A stretch of 10,255 nucleotides of DNA from Mageeibacillus sp. UBA1243 (GTDB taxonomy: Bacteria; Bacillota; Clostridia; UBA1212), in the NCBI GenBank assembly GCA_002308595.1, contig DBWH01000033.1, forward strand, positions 9,335-19,589. Direction: 5' to 3'. The position numbers and the translations under genes are program-made. Shown one piece after another: positions 5,106 through 10,255 of the stretch (positions are counted from its first letter, which is position 1; the number at the start of each line of letters is the position of its first letter). Under the pieces are notes generated by a model. That model saw nothing but the letters and a program-made list of their open reading frames with translations, was not told where the DNA came from and searched no databases.

Positions 5106-7874
5106 ATGCCGCTGAAAAAAAGAGCTTTTAAATTTGTGTCTGCGCTGGTTGCCGGCGCTCTGCTTTTGGGAGCAGCCTCGGCCTCAGCCGAAACCGCTGC
5201 CGCAAACACCAAAACTTCGGGAAAATCCGGAAGCTTTGTGAGCAGCAAGTTTGACGCTTCGGTGCCCTCGTGGGCGGTGAAGGACACGCACAAATACAGC
5301 TACGATTTTACAGAGACAAGTTCTTCGTTCTACAACAACGACGGGGGCTTTAAAATATTCGGTACGGGTTTTTCAGTCAGAAACGGTGTGCTGACTTGCG
5401 GCCTCAAAAAAAATCTGGCGCTGATAAGCCGGGGATACCTTGGCGATGACTACGGGATCGGCGGCGGTGATCTCTCGTTCAAAATGAAGATAACCGGCGG
5501 CAGTCTCGGCGTGGTGTTGCGTGATACGAAAGAAAGCCCCACGAGGAAGGACACATTTCTAAATTTCGATTTTAACGCGGACGGCACGGTCGACTGCGGC
5601 GATTATATGGCCAAGCAGATAATCAAAGGCGCCGTGAAAAACGCTTTTTCTTCAGGTGAGGTGACCGTGACTTTTGAAGACCACGTGAACTATATCCGGC
5701 TTTTGATAGACGGGAACCCTGTTCTAACGGTTGATTATATCGAAAAAGCATCGGAAAACGCGGAGTTTTCGGTTTCAAACTACGAAAGCCGGATCGTATT
5801 CAGAGACAAAGACGCCAATGTCCTCGGAACGCAGGAGAGCTCGCAGATCCAGAGGGCAGGCTGCTTTCTTATAACTTTTGACGATTTTGACGGATATATA
5901 GACGATCTGAGCTTTGACCGCACTGAAATCGACCAAACCCTTCCCGACGCGGAACAGAGGGACATCGACTATTCAAACTGGGTGGCTGCAGACGATCTCG
6001 GACGGGTCACTCCTCTTCACGACGAAACGGGAGGAGTAAAGGAAGACAGGTGCGTCGGAATGTTTTATTTCATCCACTGCTTCGGAGCGGGCCTGCACAT
6101 ACAGGACCATACAAAGCTGTTTCTTGATCTCGGCATTGACGGCTTTAAAAAATATCTGTCCGAAAAAGGCGGCGAGGGATACTGGGCAGAGCCTTACTTC
6201 GGGTACTACAAAAACACGGACACCTGGATTTACAGAAAGCATGCATACATGCTTGAATCCCTTGGCGTGGACTTCATTTTCATAGATATAACGAACGGCG
6301 TCATCTTCGACAATGCGCAGATACTGCTTTTCGACACGTGGCTTAAAATCAGGCGCGAAGGCGGAAGCACTCCGGACATCTGCTTTATATGCGGCGACAA
6401 TCCGGAGCTTGTGGAAAAAGACCTTACGCAAATGAGAAAAACAGGCGTTTTCACGGAGGAAAACCTTGAAAAATACGACGAGCTGTTCTTTAAGTGGAAC
6501 GGCAAGCCTCTCCTGTTCGCCAATACGGAAGGCCTTTCAAGGTCAAATCAGGAGTTCATTAAAAACTACGAGGTGCGGGGCTGCTGGGCCTGGCAGAACA
6601 GAGACGGCTACTGGAACTGGATCGAGGAACTGAACAAAGACGCCAACGGCAACCTCTACATGTACAAGGGCCGCGATATCAACGGCGTATTTGAGTCGTA
6701 CGCGGTAACCCTCGGGAACCATGCTTCCGTGAGCAAGGGCAGAAGTTTCGTTCTGGGAAAGCAGAACACAAACGGTCTTCAGAATTTTGAGTTTTACCTT
6801 GACACGACGCCAAAAGGACTGTGTTTTGCGTCACAGGCGGAGTTTGTTCTTAAAAACCCGCCAAGGTGCGTCATGATAACGGGCTGGAACGAGTGGATTG
6901 CCGGCAATATGAGAGGCTCGAATTTTATGGCAAATACGCCTGTCGACAACGTGCTCTACGTCGACGGCTTCAACCCCGAATTCAGCCGGGACGGTGAGCC
7001 CATGAAAATAAGGGACGGCGTCGGATTTGGCGACAACTACTACTATCAGATCGCAGATTTCATACGCCGCTACAAGGGTATGGGCGAGCTCAAAAAAGCC
7101 TCGGGCCAGGAAAATTTTGACGGCGAAGGCGCCATGAACACCGGAAGCGCGTCGTTTGACACCGCCTGGGAGAACGTCGGGCCGGAGTACAGGGATAACA
7201 TTGGCGATGTGGAATTCAGAAACACGGTCTCCTACGACGCGGCCTTCAGATTTTTGAACGGCACAGGCAGAAACGATCTTGAAAGCGCCAAGGTGAGCCG
7301 CGATGCAGACTACGTGTATTTCACTGTCAAAACCGTCAATGCCATCGAGACGGCCGACGACACCTCCTGGATGAACCTTTTCATCGACACGGATTTCAAC
7401 CACGAGACGGGCTGGGAGGGCTACGACTACGTTATAAACAGGTCGCGCGACGGCAGGAGCGCGTCCGTGGAAAAACTTGAAAACGGCTCCTTTGAGGGAA
7501 CCGCCAAGGGCACAGCCGAGATTGCCTTCTCCGGCAACAGATTTACCGTAAAAATAGCCAAATCCATCCTCGGCCTCACTGAGAGCAAGGGCATCAATTT
7601 TGACTTCAAGTGGGCCGACAATTCGACTGAGACCGGAAACGTCATGTCGTTTATGGACCTTGGCGATACCGCGCCGAACGACCGCTTCAACTTCAGATTC
7701 GTCGGCGACTCGGTGAAGTACGAGGAAAAAATCAAAGAGACCGAAAAGCCCGCAGGTTCGAAGAAGGGCTGCGGCGGGTTTGCGGCAGGTGCGGGAGCTT
7801 TGGCGTTGGCGGCAGCGATGGTTGCGGTGATGCCCGCACGGAAGAAAAAGAAGGACAAAAAGGCGGAGGCTTAA
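5106..7874 (+). CDS. Secreted, membrane-anchored protein with GH71/GH99-like core and CBM9-like domain
   Basis: This is probably a cell-surface carbohydrate-active or carbohydrate-binding protein; the substrate is unknown. The start has a ribosome site AAAGGAAAGGAA (5088-5099). Of 922 residues, 1-28 are a Sec signal peptide (KKR, hydrophobic core, ASA before E29). Residues about 60-275 look like a beta-sandwich (LamG/concanavalin type). Residues about 310-660 form a TIM-barrel-like region: VGMFYF (317-322), FIFIDITNG (390-398) and ITGWNEWIAG (591-600). The last motif is typical of GH71/GH99-like proteins. Residues about 685-867 resemble a CBM9/DOMON-type domain with IDTDFNHETGWEGYDY (760-775). 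The tail has KKGCGG, a membrane helix (about 891-909) and RKKKKDKK. The stop abuts the response regulator start, so the three genes form one unit. Domain calls are from motifs by eye; catalytic activity is not proven. Confidence 0.85.
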   Translation: MPLKKRAFKFVSALVAGALLLGAASASAETAAANTKTSGKSGSFVSSKFDASVPSWAVKDTHKYSYDFTETSSSFYNNDGGFKIFGTGFSVRNGVLTCGLKKNLALISRGYLGDDYGIGGGDLSFKMKITGGSLGVVLRDTKESPTRKDTFLNFDFNADGTVDCGDYMAKQIIKGAVKNAFSSGEVTVTFEDHVNYIRLLIDGNPVLTVDYIEKASENAEFSVSNYESRIVFRDKDANVLGTQESSQIQRAGCFLITFDDFDGYIDDLSFDRTEIDQTLPDAEQRDIDYSNWVAADDLGRVTPLHDETGGVKEDRCVGMFYFIHCFGAGLHIQDHTKLFLDLGIDGFKKYLSEKGGEGYWAEPYFGYYKNTDTWIYRKHAYMLESLGVDFIFIDITNGVIFDNAQILLFDTWLKIRREGGSTPDICFICGDNPELVEKDLTQMRKTGVFTEENLEKYDELFFKWNGKPLLFANTEGLSRSNQEFIKNYEVRGCWAWQNRDGYWNWIEELNKDANGNLYMYKGRDINGVFESYAVTLGNHASVSKGRSFVLGKQNTNGLQNFEFYLDTTPKGLCFASQAEFVLKNPPRCVMITGWNEWIAGNMRGSNFMANTPVDNVLYVDGFNPEFSRDGEPMKIRDGVGFGDNYYYQIADFIRRYKGMGELKKASGQENFDGEGAMNTGSASFDTAWENVGPEYRDNIGDVEFRNTVSYDAAFRFLNGTGRNDLESAKVSRDADYVYFTVKTVNAIETADDTSWMNLFIDTDFNHETGWEGYDYVINRSRDGRSASVEKLENGSFEGTAKGTAEIAFSGNRFTVKIAKSILGLTESKGINFDFKWADNSTETGNVMSFMDLGDTAPNDRFNFRFVGDSVKYEEKIKETEKPAGSKKGCGGFAAGAGALALAAAMVAVMPARKKKKDKKAEA

Positions 7875-8549
7875 ATGTTCAGAATTCTTGTTGTTGACGA
7901 CGATAAAAACACGCGGAAGTACATCGGCGCCGTGCTTGAGGAGAACAACTATACGGTTTTCACGGCTCAGGACGGCGAAGAGGCGCTTGACATCATTGAC
8001 AGGGAGTACGTTGACCTCATACTGCTGGACATAATGATGCCAAAGCTCAACGGTTACGACTTCACGAAGGAGCTGAGGGACGCCGGAATAGATATTCCTG
8101 TGCTCATGGTGTCGGCAATGCAGCTCCCGGCGGACAGGCACAAGGGCTTTATTGTCGGTGCAGACGACTACATCACCAAGCCGATTGACGAGACCGAGAT
8201 GCTTCTTAGAGTCAAGGCGCTTCTCAGGCGCGCGCAGAAGAACAGTGAGCGAGTGATTGAGATCGGCGATGTCAGGATCGACTACGATAAGATGACGGTC
8301 GAGAAGCAGGGCGAGGTGCAGGAGCTGCCTCAGAAGGAGTTTCTGATCCTCTACAAGCTGCTTTCGTACCCCGGCAAGATATTCACGAGGATACAGCTCA
8401 TGGAGGAAATCTGGGGCAAGGAGAGCGAAACGGGCCTTGAATCCGTCACGGTTCACATAGGAAGGCTCAAAAAGCGTTTTGACGGCTGGAGCGAGTTCAG
8501 AATTGAGTCGGTCAGAGGGATTGGATACAGGGCGGTGAAACAGGCATGA
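7875..8549 (+). CDS. OmpR/PhoB-family response regulator
   Basis: This cytoplasmic DNA-binding regulator is expected to be phosphorylated by the kinase encoded next. Of 224 residues, the receiver domain (1-115) has the acidic pocket D8-D10, phospho-acceptor D52 in LILLDIMMP, switch S80 in VLMVSAM, and K102 in ADDYITKP. The winged-helix output domain (about 125-222) shows LPQKEFLILYKLLSYPGKIF, an EIWG motif and the recognition helix with ESVTVHIGRLKKRF, ending RGIGYR. All key residues are present. The ATG directly follows the TAA of the upstream gene. Its ribosome site GGAGG (7865-7869) lies inside that gene's last codons, indicating translational coupling. Its 3' end overlaps the kinase gene by ATGA. 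Target genes are unknown; regulation of its own operon is plausible. Confidence 0.96.
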   Translation: MFRILVVDDDKNTRKYIGAVLEENNYTVFTAQDGEEALDIIDREYVDLILLDIMMPKLNGYDFTKELRDAGIDIPVLMVSAMQLPADRHKGFIVGADDYITKPIDETEMLLRVKALLRRAQKNSERVIEIGDVRIDYDKMTVEKQGEVQELPQKEFLILYKLLSYPGKIFTRIQLMEEIWGKESETGLESVTVHIGRLKKRFDGWSEFRIESVRGIGYRAVKQA

Positions 8550-9619
8550 AACAGAAGGCAAGCGTAAGAAAGTACAGACGGTCCCTTTTCCTCCTTTACA
8601 CGGGAATCGCGCTCATCATACTTTTGCTGACGGCGGTCATTGTGGGCGTCACCATATTCTTCCTGGTCAGGGGAGGCGTTCTCAACTACGGCAAGGCGGA
8701 CCTCGACGCAAGGTACCTGCTGCTCAGCATCGTCGTGGGCAGCTTTGTCATCGGCTCCATCCTTTCCGTTTTCATTAGCAGAATTGCCCTGAGACCGGTA
8801 AACCGCATCCTCAACGGCATCAACCGGCTGGCCCTTGGCGATTATTCCGCAAGACTCTCCTTCGGAAAACCCATCGGCAACCATCCGACCTTCAGGGAAC
8901 TCACCAAGAGCTTCAACAAGATGGCCGAGGAACTCGACAACACCCAAATGCTGCGCTCCGACTTTATCAACAGCTTCTCGCACGAGTTCAAGACGCCGAT
9001 AGTCTCCATCGCGGGATTCGCCAAGATTCTCCGCAGGGGCAACCTCTCCGACGAAAAAAAAGAGGAGTACCTGATTGCAATCGAGGAGGAATCGATGCGC
9101 CTTTCGCAGATGGCCACCAATATGCTCAACCTCACGAGGGTCGAAAATCAGGGCATTCTCACGGAAGTGAAGCGCGTTGACGTCACCGAGGAGATGCGCA
9201 CCGCACTGCTCGTTCTTGAGCAAAAATGGGAGAAAAAGAACATCGAGCCCGTCATCCCGGCGGAGGAATACTACTGTGACGCCAATGAGGAACTCATAAA
9301 GCAGGTCTTCCTGAATCTTTTCGACAATGCGATCAAGTTTTCCCCGGAAAACGCCCAGGTCGAAGCCCGAATCGCCAATGAAAAATCCATGCTCCGCATC
9401 GAAATCCTCAACAGCGGCGACCCCATCCCCGAAGAGAACCGCGACAAGGTCTTCAACAAGTTCTACAGAGGCGACGACTCTCACTCCACTGAGGGCAACG
9501 GCGTAGGCCTCGCGGTCGTGAAGAAAATTGTCGAGCTCCACGGCGGAACGATAACTGCGGGCGAGGAGGACGGCCGTACGGTGTTTACGATGCTGATCCC
9601 CGTTAACGCGAGGAAGTAA
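8546..9619 (+). CDS. HAMP-domain sensor histidine kinase with very short external loop
   Basis: This membrane kinase would sense an envelope signal and phosphorylate the adjacent response regulator. Of 357 residues, helix 1 covers about 14-41 and helix 2 about 57-79, leaving only about 15 residues outside the membrane. HAMP spans about 80-132. The HisKA domain has FSHEFKTP with phospho-acceptor H146. The ATPase domain shows the N box NLFDNAIKF (N261), NSGDPI at 289-294 in place of the classic DxGxG, the FNKFYRG segment and the G2 box GNGVGL (317-322). The Asn variant at 289 occurs in other Firmicute VanS-like kinases, so activity is still expected. It starts within the response regulator stop (ATGA overlap) and is followed by a strong terminator, marking the operon end. 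Confidence 0.95.
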   Translation: MKQKASVRKYRRSLFLLYTGIALIILLLTAVIVGVTIFFLVRGGVLNYGKADLDARYLLLSIVVGSFVIGSILSVFISRIALRPVNRILNGINRLALGDYSARLSFGKPIGNHPTFRELTKSFNKMAEELDNTQMLRSDFINSFSHEFKTPIVSIAGFAKILRRGNLSDEKKEEYLIAIEEESMRLSQMATNMLNLTRVENQGILTEVKRVDVTEEMRTALLVLEQKWEKKNIEPVIPAEEYYCDANEELIKQVFLNLFDNAIKFSPENAQVEARIANEKSMLRIEILNSGDPIPEENRDKVFNKFYRGDDSHSTEGNGVGLAVVKKIVELHGGTITAGEEDGRTVFTMLIPVNARK

Positions 9620-9717
9620 AAAGGTCCGAAAGCCGTTATAGAACAGAAAAAACTTGTTTATGGAACATTTCACATGCAAGTTTGTGCTGAGACCGGATAA
9701 TTAAATACCAGTTTTAC

Positions 9718-9764
9718 GGGCCCGCGGCAGACTCAACTAAGCCGCGGGCCCTTCAGTTTCGTTT
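9718..9764 (+). terminator. Strong Rho-independent terminator ending the GH-like/two-component operon
   Basis: An 11-bp perfect stem pairs GGGCCCGCGGC (9718-9728) with GCCGCGGGCCC (9741-9751) around a 12-base loop, followed by the T-rich run TTCAGTTTCGTTT. It lies about 100 bases after the kinase stop. The bases between the kinase stop and the hairpin hold no gene, only a weak 7-bp inverted repeat (AAACTTG 9650-9656 / CAAGTTT 9677-9683). Confidence 0.9.
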
Positions 9765-9902
9765 CAGTTTATTTTACTTTATTATCATTCCCTCTGTAGT
9801 CGTCAGAATGCGCGGGAAGGCATTGGCGGTGTCGGTCGTAAGACGCGGATGCCCTTGCCGGAAAGCAAAACGCACGACAGAAAACATACGGAGGCATGTT
9901 AA

Positions 9903-10255
9903 ATGAGAAAAGTTCAGGTTCTTACGGATTCTTGTTCCGACCTTACGCCGGAGATTATGGAGCGTTTCAATATTGACTACTGCAAAATGAGCACCGTGTA
10001 CAACGATCAGGCCACGCCCGCGGATCTTTCATGGACCGCCAAGGACGTTCACGCGTTCTACGACAGGCTCAGGGCAGGCGAACGCATCACGACGACGCAG
10101 GTTCCTGTTGAGGAGTTCAACACGGTTTTCCGCAAATACCTTGATCAGGGGTGCGACATTGTGTACGTAGGCTGCTCGCTGAAGCAGTCGGGCTCCGTCA
10201 ACACCGCACAGGTGCTTGCGAAGAAGCTTGCCGGTGAGTACCCTGACGCCAAGAT
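9903..10255 (+). CDS. DegV family fatty-acid-binding protein, 3' end cut by window edge
   Basis: DegV-fold proteins bind a fatty acid; in Firmicutes, FakB members of this family present exogenous fatty acids to the kinase FakA. Whether this copy does so cannot be told. The visible 117 residues start MRKVQVLTDSCSDLTPEI, the family's N-terminal 'TDS..DL' motif. TTTQVPVEEF matches the conserved 'TSQP' ligand-site loop, and DIVYVGCSLKQSGSVNTA matches the later 'ISSxLSGTxxxA' element. The start has a ribosome site GGAGG (9890-9894) eight bases upstream. It lies beyond a strong terminator, so it needs its own promoter. The only candidate is a weak one around TATTAT (9780-9785), which lacks a good -35 box. 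Confidence 0.88.
   Translation, partial: MRKVQVLTDSCSDLTPEIMERFNIDYCKMSTVYNDQATPADLSWTAKDVHAFYDRLRAGERITTTQVPVEEFNTVFRKYLDQGCDIVYVGCSLKQSGSVNTAQVLAKKLAGEYPDAK

Noticed and set aside
6831..8561. Long open frame on the - strand (576 codons) opposite the surface protein and response regulator genes
   Set aside because: It lies antisense to two well-supported genes with conserved motifs, has no ribosome site or family resemblance, and is a by-product of codon bias in a GC-rich coding region. The same holds for - strand frames at 8453-9679, 3220-4368 and 679-1413.
9377..9450. Kinase ATP-site change (NSGDPI instead of DxGxG) as a sign of a dead kinase
   Set aside because: Similar Asn-Ser-Gly variants occur in active VanS-like kinases, and the H box, N box and G2 box here are intact.
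9808..9906. 32-codon basic ORF overlapping the degV start by ATGA
   Set aside because: There is no ribosome site before its ATG, composition is arginine-rich as expected from out-of-frame GC-rich DNA, and the strong ribosome site nearby belongs to degV.

Overview
The window looks like a chromosome segment from a Gram-positive gut- or rumen-type Clostridia, most likely Oscillospirales-like. This is an inference from gene style. The bacterial-type prolyl-tRNA synthetase, the DegV protein, the OmpR/HAMP two-component pair, strong GGAGG ribosome sites and a C-terminal 'KKGCGG + membrane helix + poly-Lys' tail all fit. Background composition is about 55% G+C by eye.

Layout, left to right, with all intact genes on the + strand. 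(1) Bases 1-1671 hold the C-terminal two thirds of a calcium-type P-type ATPase, cut by the window edge, followed by a hairpin terminator. (2) Bases about 1770-3170 form an AT-rich island (roughly one third G+C in its coding part). It holds a promoter with an operator-like inverted repeat, a 27-residue cationic/hydrophobic mini-gene with a strong ribosome site, an unrecognised 219-residue protein, and the decayed 3' part of an IS3-family insertion sequence on the - strand. (3) A perfect consensus sigma-70 promoter (TTGACA, 17 bp, TATAAT) drives proS, which ends at a strong terminator. The -35 box lies where the left end of the IS remnant may be. (4) A tightly packed three-gene unit follows: a large secreted, membrane-anchored protein with a glycoside-hydrolase-like (GH71/GH99-like) core, then an OmpR-type response regulator, then a HAMP sensor kinase. 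The stop of the first gene abuts the start of the second, and the second and third overlap by 4 bases. An 11-bp perfect GC hairpin ends the unit. (5) The start of a degV-family gene runs off the right edge.

The genes suggest three unrelated functions: ion transport; translation (proS); and a surface protein made together with its own envelope-type two-component system. The most interesting points are the coupling of a cell-surface GH-like protein to a short-loop sensor kinase, the mini-peptide plus unknown gene in the foreign island, and the possible hybrid proS promoter built on a transposon end. I found no tRNA, rRNA, CRISPR array, T-box or other recognisable riboswitch.
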